This document shows positions 51,862 through 60,633 of a stretch of 64,000 bases of DNA, one piece after another. The translations under genes and the position numbers were made by a program. The stretch comes from Selenomonas sp. FOBRC6. Its GTDB lineage: Bacteria; Bacillota; Negativicutes; Selenomonadales; Selenomonadaceae. Positions within the stretch are counted from its first letter, which is position 1. Each line of letters opens with the position of its first letter. The notes beneath the pieces were generated by a model. That model worked only from the letters and a program-made list of their open reading frames with translations, was not told the DNA's origin and searched no databases. Location of the stretch: assembly GCF_000286455.1 (NCBI RefSeq), contig NZ_ALKG01000101.1, forward strand, positions 1 to 64,000. Direction: 5' to 3'.

Positions 51862-52530
51862 ATGGCAATTATCTTTTATCCAAGCTGCAAAATTCAGGCG
51901 GACTTCCCCGCCGAGAGTGCAGCCGTGCGCTGCTACCTCGAAACGCACTATGGGGTGGAGACGGCAGGCTGCTGCCGCCCGCACCACCCGAAGCTGATGC
52001 CGGAGGATCACGCAATCGTCCTATGCAACAACTGCGCGAACATCGTCGAGGAGAGCTCCCGCGCGGGCGCATTCACCTACGTCTGGGAACTGATTGATCG
52101 AGACGCGGATTTTCCCTTTCCAGACTACGGTGGCGAGCGCATGACTGTGCAGGACTGCTGGGCGGCGGTGGAGCGGCGCGGGATGCAGGAGGCGATTCGC
52201 TCCCTCCTGCGCAAGATGAACGTGACCATCGTCGAGCAGGAGGAGAACTTTGACAAGACCCGTTTTCACGGGCCTGCACTGCTCGCCCCCTGCTTTCCCG
52301 GCAACGCGAAACTCATCCCGCGCCGCTACGAAAACGGCAATTCCCCCATGTTCACACCCATGACGGAGGAGGAGCAGCACGCCTACTTCCAGCGGCACGC
52401 ACAGAAGCTGCCGACGGAGAAGGCAGTCTGTTCGTGCAAATACTGCCGCGACGGCATCGACGCGTGCGGCAAGACAGGTGTTCACATCCTCCAACTGCTC
52501 TTTCCGATAAAGGAATCGCTGATAAAATGA
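51862..52530 (+). CDS. Cysteine-rich protein, CCG/HdrB-like
   Basis: A 222-residue protein. It opens MAIIFYPSCKIQADFPAESA, then has AGCCRPHHPKL and VLCNNCANIVEES near 35-65, a pattern like one CCG domain of heterodisulfide-reductase-type Fe-S oxidoreductases, and CSCKYCRDGIDACGK with four Cys near the C-terminus (about 193-207). It may bind a metal or Fe-S cluster. The last codons (ESLIK and the stop) come from the end of the MITE-like element that starts at 52511, so the natural C-terminus may have been different. No function can be given. Confidence 0.65.
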   Translation: MAIIFYPSCKIQADFPAESAAVRCYLETHYGVETAGCCRPHHPKLMPEDHAIVLCNNCANIVEESSRAGAFTYVWELIDRDADFPFPDYGGERMTVQDCWAAVERRGMQEAIRSLLRKMNVTIVEQEENFDKTRFHGPALLAPCFPGNAKLIPRRYENGNSPMFTPMTEEEQHAYFQRHAQKLPTEKAVCSCKYCRDGIDACGKTGVHILQLLFPIKESLIK

Positions 52531-52674
52531 AGTCCGTCGTATTGGTGCAGATTTTTTATCCTGTCAAGGAGACAAACCGGACGCATAGCCGTCCGCTATG
52601 TGGAGGATTTGTCGACACAGACAGGGCGAAAAAGATGTACTAAGACGGCGGTGCTGAATTTGTCAGTGCTTCCT
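52511..52674. mobile_element. MITE-like element, copy B (164 bp)
   Basis: Same element as at 21616-21778, in the opposite orientation. It starts AGGAATCGCTGATAAAAT and ends CAGTGCTTCCT, with an inner GACAAA-CATAGC / GCTATG-TTTGTC hairpin; TAA flanks both sides. Two copies of near-equal length with inverted ends and no gene are the marks of a non-autonomous transposon. Its left end provides the final codons and stop of the gene before it. Confidence 0.82.
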
Positions 52675-52692
52675 TAAGACAGGAGAATCCAC

Positions 52693-53319
52693 ATGATCGA
52701 ATGTATGACCGTCGGCGACATGATTCCGACCAATGCCTTTTTCTATATCGACGATGCAACACAGCACGGCTTTCTCATCGACGCGGGCTCTGACGGCGAG
52801 CTGCTTGCCGAGCACGCAGAGATGCGCGGCTGGACGATCGAGCGGCTCCTGCTCACGCACTGCCATTTTGATCACATCGGCGGCGCAGAGGACTTCTCCA
52901 TACGCGCAGGTGCTCCCATCTATGCCGCCGAGGACAGCCCTCGCTACTACAGCGACCCGAACTGGAACCTCTCGCTCTGGGGCGGCGGCAGTGTAACGCT
53001 CTCGGACGTGACGACCTTTGCCGACCGCGAGATCATCACGCTCGCGGCAAATCCCAACTTTGCTCTGGAGGTGCGCTATACACCGGGACATACGACGGAT
53101 TCCTGCATTTTCTACAGCGCACATGACAAGGCGGCATTTGTCGGCGATACAATCTTCCTGGCGAGCATCGGCCGCACGGACTTCCCGGGCGGCGATGAGC
53201 AGATACTCTGGGACAGCATCGCACGCGAGGTCTTTACCCTACCGCCCGAGACCATCCTCTACTCGGGTCACACGGAGTCGACCACCGTGGGTGCAGAGAT
53301 GGCACGCTACCGCCGATGA
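52693..53319 (+). CDS. MBL-fold metallo-hydrolase
   Basis: A 208-residue glyoxalase-II-like hydrolase. The binuclear metal site is visible: THCHFDHIGG near 54-63, TPGHTTDS with the next His near 133-140, the Asp in FVGDTIFLASIGRTD, and YSGHTES near 195-201. The substrate is unknown, possibly S-acyl-glutathione-like or bacillithiol thioesters. It overlaps holA by four bases. Confidence 0.92.
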   Translation: MIECMTVGDMIPTNAFFYIDDATQHGFLIDAGSDGELLAEHAEMRGWTIERLLLTHCHFDHIGGAEDFSIRAGAPIYAAEDSPRYYSDPNWNLSLWGGGSVTLSDVTTFADREIITLAANPNFALEVRYTPGHTTDSCIFYSAHDKAAFVGDTIFLASIGRTDFPGGDEQILWDSIAREVFTLPPETILYSGHTESTTVGAEMARYRR

Positions 53320-54362
53320 ACTACGCAGAGTTCATGGCATCGCTCGCAAAAGGTGAGCCGCCGCACGTCTTCCTGCTTGCGGGCGAGGAGAGCTACTATG
53401 TGCGGCGCGCCGAGGAGGCGATCCTGCGCCGCCTTCTGCCTGTGGCAGAGGAACGTGCGGATGCACTCATCCGCTACGAGGAGATGCCGCCCCTCGACGC
53501 GCTGATGGAGTCGCTCGAAACGGCACCGTTCTTCACGGACAAGATTGTCGTCCTCGTACGCGATGCCGCCATCTTCCGTGCAACGAAAAAAAAGGACGGG
53601 GACGAGGATGCCCCTTCGTCAAAGGATACGGCGGCGGATGCGCTGATTGCCCGCCTCGCCGACCTCCTCCCGACCACCTATGTCATCTTTACGCTTGGCA
53701 CGAAGCCTGACAAGCGGCGCAAGCTCTACCAGACGGTCGAAAAATACGGACGCGTGCTGGAGAGCGAACCCGTCCGCCCGTGGACGGTGGAAAACTGGCT
53801 GAACGGGCGGCTGCGCGAGATGAACCGCTCCATGCACAGGGAGGCACGCACATTTTTCCTGCGTGTGGTCGGCATCATGCCGACGATTTCGCTTGAGTTC
53901 CTCGACCGCCAGCTGGAAAAGCTGACGCTCTACACAGACAATCCCCAGTTCACAGCGGACGATCTGCGTGCGGCGTTCTCGGAGATGCCCGAGGTGTCCG
54001 TATTCGCGCTGATGGATGCCGTGAGTGCACGCGATGTCAGGCAGGCACTCGAGCTCCTCGCACGCTGCCGTGCGGACGGCGTACACTTCACCGTCCTGCT
54101 CTCCCTCCTCGTGCGCCATGTCCGCCAGCTCTGGCAGGCAAAGCGCCTGCTGATGAACGGCACACCGCCGAAGGGGCTCGGCAAGGTCATGGGACTGCAC
54201 CCCTTCATCGCCGAAAAACTCGGGGGACACGCGAAGGCATTCTCCGAGACAACGCTCGAGCGCGCCGTCCTCTCCCTCGCCGATGCCGACTATCTGCTCA
54301 AAACGGGACAGGCGGGCGATGAATTGTTGGAGGATATTGTGATTCGGCTGTGCAGAAAATAG
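53316..54362 (+). CDS. holA: DNA polymerase III delta subunit
   Basis: A 348-residue clamp-loader subunit. It starts with the typical N-terminal AAA+ fold (PPHVFLLAGEESYYVRRAEEAIL near 18-40) without a P-loop, carries a middle lid domain with the LEFLDRQLEKLTLYTDNPQFTADDL region near 193-215, and a C-terminal collar domain (LSLLVRHVRQLWQAKRLL). It opens the beta sliding clamp. Confidence 0.94.
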   Translation: MNYAEFMASLAKGEPPHVFLLAGEESYYVRRAEEAILRRLLPVAEERADALIRYEEMPPLDALMESLETAPFFTDKIVVLVRDAAIFRATKKKDGDEDAPSSKDTAADALIARLADLLPTTYVIFTLGTKPDKRRKLYQTVEKYGRVLESEPVRPWTVENWLNGRLREMNRSMHREARTFFLRVVGIMPTISLEFLDRQLEKLTLYTDNPQFTADDLRAAFSEMPEVSVFALMDAVSARDVRQALELLARCRADGVHFTVLLSLLVRHVRQLWQAKRLLMNGTPPKGLGKVMGLHPFIAEKLGGHAKAFSETTLERAVLSLADADYLLKTGQAGDELLEDIVIRLCRK

Positions 54363-54442
54363 CCTTGCAAGGAAACAAGTAAGATGCTATAGTATGGGCA
54401 GAGCGAATGAGATGGTGTAATCCATAGTCACGGTATTACACA

Positions 54443-54480
54443 AAAGCCCCCGCAACTGGTACTTGCGGGGGTTCTCTTAT
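54443..54480 (+). terminator. Terminator after holA
   Basis: GCCCCCGCA pairs perfectly with TGCGGGGGT around a short loop (54446-54471), followed by TCTCTTATTT. Confidence 0.8.
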
Positions 54481-54497
54481 TTGGAACAGAACCTTGA

Positions 54498-54630
54498 GGT
54501 GCCCCTATCGGCTCACTACGTTCGCCACTTCCCCCGCTCTGGCGGGGGAAGCTAATATGCCGTTATCTAAAGGCCTCCCCTGTGCGACACGGGGGAGGGG
54601 GACCGCGTAAGCGGTGGAAGGGGCGCTTTG
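54498..54630. repeat. GC-rich intergenic hairpin repeat, copy 4
   Basis: It carries both modules: GGTGCCCCTATCGGCTCA with a CTTCCCCCG/CGGGGGAAG hairpin, then a GCCTCCCCTGT/ACGGGGGAGG hairpin and GGGGGACCGCGTAAGCGGTGG with AAGGGGCGC. It sits between the holA terminator and the next terminator, in the 54363-54699 gap. The resemblance to copy 2 is strong although the genes around are unrelated. Confidence 0.87.
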
Positions 54631-54657
54631 AACGGCAAGCCGCCATCCTAACGACAA

Positions 54658-54696
54658 AAGGGCTGCTGTACGATTTGTTTTCGTACAGCAGCCCTT
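54658..54696. terminator. Bidirectional terminator at the end of the pfl operon
   Basis: AAGGGCTGCTGTACGA pairs perfectly with TCGTACAGCAGCCCTT. On the minus strand it abuts the pflA stop codon, and its plus-strand side continues into ATTTTATTT. Confidence 0.9.
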
Positions 54697-54699
54697 ATT

Positions 54700-55458
54700 T
54701 TATTTCTTCAAATATCCCGTATACTCCCCCACGCGCAGGATCTCCTCCGCGCGGGCAATCTCCTCCGCCGTCGGTGCGGGTGTGTCCCCGAGCCGATACG
54801 GCAGGCGCAGTTCCTCATACTTGTGGAGTGCCATCGCATGATAGGGCAGCACCTCCACGCGGTCAACCGTTTTTAGCCCTGCGATAAAGTCCGAGAGACG
54901 GCGAAGAGCATCCGCCCCCGTCGTCCATCCCGGCACGAGCACATGGCGAATCCACATCCGTTTGCCGCGCTCCGAAAGGAACTGAGCCAGTGCAAGCGCA
55001 CTCTCATTCGATACACCCGTGAGTGCCCTGTGCACTTCATCATCGATGTGCTTCAGATCGAGCAGGAACAAATCCACGAGTGGCAGCAGTTTCTCGAACG
55101 CGCTAAAAAACGGTTCGTTCCGTGTGAACGGCTCGCCCGCCGTGTCGATGACGGTGTTCACGCCCTTTGCCTTCGCGAGACGGAACAGCTCCGTCACAAA
55201 TGCGAGTTGAAGCAACGGCTCACCGCCGCTGACCGTGATGCCGCCCTTCTGCTTCCAGTATGGGCGATACCGCCACGCCTGCCGAAAGATCTCCTCCGCC
55301 GTCGCCTCATAGCCGCCCTCCCGCTCCCATGTCTCGGGGTTGTGGCAGTACTGACAGCGATAGCGGCAGCCCTGCACAAAGACGATGAAGCGGATGCCGG
55401 GGCCGTCGACCGAGCCGAAGCTCTCTGTCGCGCTGATTCTGCCTTTACATATGCTCAT
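54700..55458 (-). CDS. pflA: Pyruvate formate-lyase activating enzyme
   Basis: A 252-residue radical SAM enzyme. The cluster motif [15 protein letters not shown] (C-x3-C-x2-C, about 30-44) follows [13 protein letters not shown], and the [10 protein letters not shown] region near 78-87 binds SAM. It makes the glycyl radical on PflB. The start overlaps the end of pflB by 14 bases, so the two are coupled. Confidence 0.95.
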   Translation of the reverse strand: MSICKGRISATESFGSVDGPGIRFIVFVQGCRYRCQYCHNPETWEREGGYEATAEEIFRQAWRYRPYWKQKGGITVSGGEPLLQLAFVTELFRLAKAKGVNTVIDTAGEPFTRNEPFFSAFEKLLPLVDLFLLDLKHIDDEVHRALTGVSNESALALAQFLSERGKRMWIRHVLVPGWTTGADALRRLSDFIAGLKTVDRVEVLPYHAMALHKYEELRLPYRLGDTPAPTAEEIARAEEILRVGEYTGYLKK

Positions 55459-57694
55459 GGAAGGTGCGCGCGATCACATCCTCCTGCTGCTCACGCGTCA
55501 GGCTGATGAACTTGACCGCGTAGCCCGAGACGCGGATGGTGAAGTTCGCATAGGCGGGATCCTCCGGATGCTCCATGATGTGCTCCAGCGTCTCGCGCCC
55601 GAATACGTTCACGTTCAGATGGTGCGCCCCCTGATCGAAATAGCCGTCCATCGCACTCACGAGATTCTGTACGCGCTCATCCTCATTGTGACCGAGCGAG
55701 GCGGGTGTCATGCTCTGCGTGTTCGAGATGCCGTCGAGTGCCCAGTGGTACGGCAACTTTGCAACGGAGTTGAGCGAGGCGAGCAGACCACAGCACTCCG
55801 CGCCATAGCTCGGATTTGCACCCGGCGCAAGCGGTGTCCATGCGGGTCGCCCGTCCGGCATCGCCCCTGTGTACTTGCCATAGACAACATTCGACGTGAT
55901 CGTGAGAATCGATGTCGTCGGCTCGGAGTTGCGGTAGGTGTGGCGCGCCTTAATCTTCGAGAGGAAGGTTTTGAGCACCCATTTCGCAATCTCATCCGCA
56001 CGGTCGTCGTCGTTGCCGTAGCGCGGGAAGTCGCCCTCGACCTCGTAGTCCACGACGATGCGGTCGTTGTAGATCGGCTTCACCTTCGCATACTTGATCG
56101 CACACAGCGAGTCTACGACGTGCGAGAAGCCCGCGATGCCTGTCGCGAAGGTGCGGCGCACATCCGTGTCGATGAGAGCCATCTCCGCCGCCTCGTAGTA
56201 GTACTTGTCGTGCATGTACTGGATGATGTTCAGCGCGTTCACGTAGACGTGCGCGAGCCAATCCATCATGCGCTCATACTTCACGATGACGTTGTCGTAC
56301 TCGAGGTACTCCGTGCGGATCGGGCGGTAGGCAGGGCCGACCTGCACGCCGCTCTTTTCGTCCATGCCGCCGTTGATCGCGTAGAGGAGACACTTCGCGA
56401 GGTTTGCACGCGCACCGAAGAACTGCATCTCCTTCCCCGTCTGCGTCGCGGAAACGCAGCAGCAGATCGAGTAGTCGTCCCCCCACTCGGGCTTCATTAC
56501 ATCGTCGTTCTCGTACTGGATCGAGCTTGTACGGATAGAAATGCGCGCCGCGTAGTCCTTAAACTTCTCCGGCAGCTTCGAAGAATAAAGCACGGTGAGG
56601 TTCGGCTCGGGAGAGGGTCCCATGTTCTCAAGCGTATGGAGGAAACGGAAGTCATTCTTTGTGACCATGTGGCGGCCGTCCATGCCGATGCCCGCCATCT
56701 CCAGCGTCGCCCAGATCGGGTCACCCGAGAACAGCTCGTTGTAGGACGTAATGCGCGCGAACTTCACCATGCGGAACTTCAGCACGATGTGGTCAATCAG
56801 TTCCTGCGCCTCCTCCTCGGAGAGGATGCCGCGTGCGAGGTCGCGCTGGATGTAGATGTCGAGGAAGGTCGAGATGCGCCCGACGCTCATCGCCGCGCCG
56901 TTCTGCGTCTTGATCGCTGCGAGATAGCCGAAATAGAGCCACTGCACTGCCTCGCGTGCATTCTGAGCCGGCTGCGAAATGTCAAAGCCGTAGAGTGCCG
57001 CCATCTCCTTCATACCCTTGAGGGCACGGATCTGCTCCGCAACCTCCTCGCGCTGCTGAATGACATCGTTACTCATGATGCCGTCGCCGTAGTTCAGCAG
57101 ATCGCCCTGCTTAAACGCAATGAGATGATCGATGCCGTAGAGTGCGACGCGGCGGTAATCGCCCACGATGCGCCCACGCCCGTATGTGTCGGGCAGCCCC
57201 GTGATGATATGGCTGCGGCGTGCCGCGCGGATCTCGTCCGTGTACGCATCAAAGACCGCCGCGTTGTGCGTCTTGTGATACTTCGTAAAGATCTCGTGGA
57301 GCTTCGGGCTGACCTTGTAGCCGTAGTTCTCGAGTGCCTCCTCCGCCATGCGGATACCGCCGTACGGCATGAACGCCTGCTTCAGCGGCTTGTCCGTCTG
57401 GAGACCGACCACCTTTTCGAGGTCTTTGTGTGCGGGGTCGATGTAGCCCGGGCCATATGCCGTCAGCCCTGAGACGACCTCCGTCTCCATGTCGAGCACG
57501 CCGCCCTTCGCGCGCTCCTCCTTCTGAAGTTCCTGCACGCGTGCCCACAGACGGTTCGTCGCGTCCGTCGGCGGCGCAAGGAAGGACTCGTCGCCGTCGT
57601 ACGGCGTATAGTTGCGCTGAATGAAGTCGCGGACGTTGACCTCCTCCTGCCAGACGCCCCCTTCAAAACCGTCCCAGCTCTTGCTCTGCAGCAT
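55445..57694 (-). CDS. pflB: Formate C-acetyltransferase (pyruvate formate-lyase)
   Basis: A 749-residue glycyl-radical enzyme splitting pyruvate to acetyl-CoA and formate. The active-site cysteines are in [12 protein letters not shown], and the radical site is G724 in IRVSGYAV near the C-terminus. N-terminal [20 protein letters not shown] and the length are typical. Formate would feed fhs encoded in this window. It starts after AGGAGG and has a strong promoter upstream. Confidence 0.97.
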   Translation of the reverse strand: MLQSKSWDGFEGGVWQEEVNVRDFIQRNYTPYDGDESFLAPPTDATNRLWARVQELQKEERAKGGVLDMETEVVSGLTAYGPGYIDPAHKDLEKVVGLQTDKPLKQAFMPYGGIRMAEEALENYGYKVSPKLHEIFTKYHKTHNAAVFDAYTDEIRAARRSHIITGLPDTYGRGRIVGDYRRVALYGIDHLIAFKQGDLLNYGDGIMSNDVIQQREEVAEQIRALKGMKEMAALYGFDISQPAQNAREAVQWLYFGYLAAIKTQNGAAMSVGRISTFLDIYIQRDLARGILSEEEAQELIDHIVLKFRMVKFARITSYNELFSGDPIWATLEMAGIGMDGRHMVTKNDFRFLHTLENMGPSPEPNLTVLYSSKLPEKFKDYAARISIRTSSIQYENDDVMKPEWGDDYSICCCVSATQTGKEMQFFGARANLAKCLLYAINGGMDEKSGVQVGPAYRPIRTEYLEYDNVIVKYERMMDWLAHVYVNALNIIQYMHDKYYYEAAEMALIDTDVRRTFATGIAGFSHVVDSLCAIKYAKVKPIYNDRIVVDYEVEGDFPRYGNDDDRADEIAKWVLKTFLSKIKARHTYRNSEPTTSILTITSNVVYGKYTGAMPDGRPAWTPLAPGANPSYGAECCGLLASLNSVAKLPYHWALDGISNTQSMTPASLGHNEDERVQNLVSAMDGYFDQGAHHLNVNVFGRETLEHIMEHPEDPAYANFTIRVSGYAVKFISLTREQQEDVIARTFHEHM

Positions 57695-57744
57695 ATTCTG
57701 CCTCCTATTCTACAGGTGAAAATAGATTCCCATATGATGCTTTC

Positions 57745-57773
57745 ATAATACTTGAATCGAGTTCACTTTTCAA
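57745..57773 (-). promoter_or_regulatory. Promoter of the pflB-pflA operon
   Basis: On the minus strand TTGAAA (57768-57773), 17 bases, TATTAT (57745-57750). A GTGAA/TTCAA dyad lies inside the spacer, so a regulator could compete with polymerase there. Confidence 0.7.
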
Positions 57774-57804
57774 TAGAACGAAGGAAATAAATGCTATCAA
57801 TATT

Positions 57805-57816
57805 TTTCATGTGAAA
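57805..57816. promoter_or_regulatory. Dyad TTTCATGTGAAA upstream of the pfl promoter
   Basis: TTTCA and TGAAA stand two bases apart. The centre is about 72 bases upstream of the predicted start of transcription, a place used by CRP/FNR-type activators. The protein that binds is unknown. Confidence 0.35.
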
Positions 57817-57835
57817 TATAATTTATGTATATATC

Positions 57836-57862
57836 AAAAATTCCCCTGCCGAAGCAGGGGAA
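57836..57862 (-). terminator. Terminator of the MFS transporter gene
   Basis: TTCCCCTGC pairs with GCAGGGGAA around a 4-base loop, followed on the minus strand by TTTTTGA. It stands between the MFS gene and the pfl promoter. Confidence 0.88.
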
Positions 57863-57891
57863 GAGGATCATGGGAATCGAAAAAAGGTGCG

Positions 57892-59049
57892 CTACGAACG
57901 CGGCTCCGGCGTGATATACGCGAGCAGCGCCGCAAGCGGGAGCGCAATGACGGAGACAAGGAGGGCAGGCGCAAGCCCGATGTGATCGCCGAGTGCTGCC
58001 GTCGCCGCCACGCCGAGACTGCCAAGACCGAACGACATACCGAGCATCATGCCCGACGCCATCGCCGCGTTCTCGGGCAGTGCCTCCTGTGCCCAAATGA
58101 TGGAGCTCGGCTGCGGTGCCATCAGGGAAAATCCTGCGGCAAAGAGGATGATGCCGCCGAGGACATCTGTGCTGACATGGGTGAAATAGTACGCACACGG
58201 CAAAATGCCGAGCACAAGGAAGGTCACAATAATTCCGCGCCCCGTAAACCGATCCGCGAGATTGCCGCCGACAAGACCGCCCGTCATGCCGCCAAGCATA
58301 AAGATCGTGAGGAAGAGTCCCGCCGCGCTCGTATCCTCCCCATTTCCAACGAGCAGCAGCGGCAGGAACGTTCCGAATGCACCGTGCGTCCAGCAGCGGA
58401 GGCCCATCGCCAAGTTCAGCGTGATCGTCGTACGCGCAAAGAGAACGCGTGCGAGCTTCGGGCGCACCGCCGCCCGCCGTTCCGGCAGGGACGAGACTGC
58501 GCACAGACCCGAGCGTGCAAGGAGGATGCCCATGAGTACGGCGGGCAGGATGAGAAGCGGCAGCGCATTCAGCGACAGTTTTTCGAGAAATGCCACGAGG
58601 ACGAGCGGCACAAATGCCATGCCCGCATTTCCACCCGCAATGAAATAGCTCATCATACCGTTGCCGCGCCCCCGTGCCGCCGTCCGTCCGACAAGCATCG
58701 ACGAGAGCGGATGATACGCCGCGACCGCCGTCCCCGTCACCGCGACAAGCACGAAGAGCAGTGTCTCATGCCCCGCAAATCCGACCATACAGATCGGAAC
58801 AGCGGCGGCAGGCACGATGTACGGGAGCACGGGGCTGAAGTTCCGCTTGTCCATGAGATAGCCGAAGAAGGGCTGCAGCATGTTCGTCGTCACCGACGCG
58901 ACCATGACGAGCACGCCGCACATCGTCAGCGACAGACCGAACTTGATCATGAGCAGCGGCAGGAGGATCGGCAGGAAATTCGCATAGAAATCCACCATCG
59001 CGTGTCCCGTCGATAGCAGTGCCGTTGCGTGCCGTATGTTCGTATTCAT
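57892..59049 (-). CDS. MFS transporter, fosmidomycin-resistance (FSR) type
   Basis: A 385-residue permease with 12 hydrophobic segments. The N-terminal half begins ATALLSTGHAMVDFYANFLPILLPLL, like Fsr proteins, and MDKRNFSPVLPYI follows the first cytoplasmic loop; AAYHPLSSMLVGRTAARGRGNG is a conserved mid-half feature of that family. It is probably a drug/proton or metabolite antiporter; the substrate is unknown. The start at 59049 follows AGGAGG; the longer frame upstream has no site. Confidence 0.88.
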   Translation of the reverse strand: MNTNIRHATALLSTGHAMVDFYANFLPILLPLLMIKFGLSLTMCGVLVMVASVTTNMLQPFFGYLMDKRNFSPVLPYIVPAAAVPICMVGFAGHETLLFVLVAVTGTAVAAYHPLSSMLVGRTAARGRGNGMMSYFIAGGNAGMAFVPLVLVAFLEKLSLNALPLLILPAVLMGILLARSGLCAVSSLPERRAAVRPKLARVLFARTTITLNLAMGLRCWTHGAFGTFLPLLLVGNGEDTSAAGLFLTIFMLGGMTGGLVGGNLADRFTGRGIIVTFLVLGILPCAYYFTHVSTDVLGGIILFAAGFSLMAPQPSSIIWAQEALPENAAMASGMMLGMSFGLGSLGVAATAALGDHIGLAPALLVSVIALPLAALLAYITPEPRS

Positions 59050-59077
59050 AACAGATATCCTCCTGTGACCAACATCC

Positions 59078-59106
59078 TTGCATACCATCCGAAAATATGA
59101 TGTAAT
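59078..59106 (+). promoter_or_regulatory. Possible promoter of the flavodoxin gene
   Basis: TTGCAT (59078-59083), 17 bases, TGTAAT (59101-59106); the start codon follows 45 bases later. Confidence 0.45.
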
Positions 59107-59150
59107 GTATTGTAACAAACGAGATGAAAAAGTAAAGGAGTATTCACAAT

Positions 59151-59711
59151 ATGAGGAAATGGGCTGTCATCTATTCATCCACCACAGGCAACACAAAGGC
59201 AATCGCCGAGGAAATCGCGGGCGCATCGGGCGGCGACCTCTTCCGCGTGCAGGATGCGCCGACCGATCTCTCCGACTACGATGTCATCGCGCTCGGCTAC
59301 TGGCTGCGGCGCGGCGGCCCTGACGACCTCATGAAGGCATACCTGCCGAAGGTCGAAGGCGCACGCACCGTCCTCTTCCAGACCCACGGAGCGGATGTCG
59401 GCTCCGAGCATGCCGTCACCTCCTTTGCACGTGCCGCCTACCTCCTCGGCGCAAACTGCGAAATCCTCGGCACCTTCTCCGCACAGGGGAAGCTTTCGCC
59501 CGCGCTCATCGCCCGCCGCAAGAAGTCCGAGCCCGACGACACGCACAACAGCCCCGAGGCGCAGGAGCGTTGGGTACGCGCCGCAGACCATCCGAACGAG
59601 GAGGATCGTGCCGCCGCACGCACATTTGTAGACAAGATGGAGCACAAACTTGACCTCCTCGAAAAATTCCGCCGCGCACAGGAGGCGAAGGCGCACGCGA
59701 AACTTTCATAA
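59151..59711 (+). CDS. Flavodoxin family protein
   Basis: A 186-residue flavoprotein. The FMN phosphate loop SSTTGNTKAIAEEIA (about 9-23) is typical, then YDVIALGYWLRRGGPDDL in place of the usual aromatic loop. Residues about 125-186 are a charged helical extension not found in short flavodoxins. It could carry electrons for an anaerobic reductase; the partner is unknown. Confidence 0.85.
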   Translation: MRKWAVIYSSTTGNTKAIAEEIAGASGGDLFRVQDAPTDLSDYDVIALGYWLRRGGPDDLMKAYLPKVEGARTVLFQTHGADVGSEHAVTSFARAAYLLGANCEILGTFSAQGKLSPALIARRKKSEPDDTHNSPEAQERWVRAADHPNEEDRAAARTFVDKMEHKLDLLEKFRRAQEAKAHAKLS

Positions 59712-59715
59712 CCCC

Positions 59716-59744
59716 TTGCCATCTTTCCCATAAAGGAGTAAAAT
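59716..59744 (+). promoter_or_regulatory. Promoter of the glucitol-type PTS IIA gene
   Basis: TTGCCA (59716-59721), 17 bases, TAAAAT (59739-59744). The same TTGCCA/TAAAAT pair with a 17-base spacer occurs at 63864-63892. Confidence 0.65.
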
Positions 59745-59779
59745 AAGCGCAGGATTAAATTTGTAAAGGGGAGGATTTT

Positions 59780-60142
59780 ATGAAGTACCGCGTCACATTC
59801 ACCGCCATCGGAGATTTTGCACTCCAGCTGCTCCAGACGCGCGGCAACCTCATCATCTTTGACAAGGACGTTCCCTACTCCTACGAGAACATGGTCATCT
59901 CGCACACGAAGGGCAGCTTGACCGAGGATGTCAGGGAGGGCGATACCGTCGTCATCGCCGAGCGCAGCTACAAGGTTGCACGCGTCGGCTCGGACGCAAA
60001 TGCGAATCTGCGCGCGCACGGACACGTCACCCTGCATTTCGAGAGCGAGGACTCGGGCACGGAGGCGCAGCCCGGCGAGATCCACCTCATCGGCACAGGC
60101 TTCCCGCGCATCATGGTCGACGATACCCTCGAGATTCTGTAA
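59780..60142 (+). CDS. Orphan glucitol/sorbitol-type PTS IIA component
   Basis: A 120-residue IIA(Gut) protein. MVISHTKGSL holds the likely phospho-His (H46), and PGEIHLIGTGFPRIMVDDTLEIL near the end is a family signature. In sorbitol systems IIA is next to IIC2/IIB genes and a dehydrogenase, none of which are here; it has its own promoter and terminator. It could serve a distant permease or have a regulatory role. Confidence 0.87.
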   Translation: MKYRVTFTAIGDFALQLLQTRGNLIIFDKDVPYSYENMVISHTKGSLTEDVREGDTVVIAERSYKVARVGSDANANLRAHGHVTLHFESEDSGTEAQPGEIHLIGTGFPRIMVDDTLEIL

Positions 60143-60154
60143 CGAATGCCCGCG

Positions 60155-60187
60155 AATGCCGCCTGTTTGCGTACGGGCGGCATTTTT
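60155..60187 (+). terminator. Terminator of the PTS IIA gene
   Basis: AATGCCGCC pairs perfectly with GGCGGCATT around a 12-base loop, followed by TTTTAT. Confidence 0.87.
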
Positions 60188-60208
60188 ATGGAAATATCCC
60201 GCCTCCTC

Positions 60209-60238
60209 TTGCAGAGCGAAATTCCTACATAGTATAAT
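60209..60238 (+). promoter_or_regulatory. Promoter of the YgbA-like gene
   Basis: TTGCAG (60209-60214), an 18-base spacer and a perfect TATAAT (60233-60238). Confidence 0.65.
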
Positions 60239-60258
60239 TTTCTAAAAGGAGCATGCAC

Positions 60259-60633
60259 ATGGATACCGAACGAAAACGCACAATGGAGGCGGAGGTCATG
60301 ACGGAGATGATCGCCCTCTACTGCCGCGGGCACAGCCATGCACATCGTGTACAGGAATACCCCGCCGAGGGAATCCCCGCGCTCTGCCCCGACTGCCGCC
60401 AACTCCTCGAATACGCGCGCACACGCATCATCCGCTGCCCGCGCATGGATGTGAAATCGTTCTGCTCCGTCTGCCCCGTGCACTGCTACAGCATGGATAT
60501 GCGCGCGCGCATCCGCGAGGTCATGCGCTACAGCGGGCCTCGGATGCTCCTGCACCGTCCCTTCATGACCCTGCATCACATCTGGATCGATTTCGCAGCA
60601 CGCAGACGCGAAAAGAAAGGTACGCCCTCATGA
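60259..60633 (+). CDS. Nitrous oxide-stimulated promoter (YgbA-like) family protein
   Basis: A 124-residue protein rich in Cys: ALYCRGHSHAH, ALCPDCRQLLEYA, RIIRCPRMD and FCSVCPVHCY form the family's conserved cysteine set, likely a metal or Fe-S site. In enteric bacteria ygbA is induced by nitric oxide and is tied to recovery from nitrosative stress; role here unknown. The start at 60259 is preferred to an ATG six bases upstream because AAGGAG then has correct spacing. It overlaps the asparaginase gene by four bases. Confidence 0.82.
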   Translation: MDTERKRTMEAEVMTEMIALYCRGHSHAHRVQEYPAEGIPALCPDCRQLLEYARTRIIRCPRMDVKSFCSVCPVHCYSMDMRARIREVMRYSGPRMLLHRPFMTLHHIWIDFAARRREKKGTPS

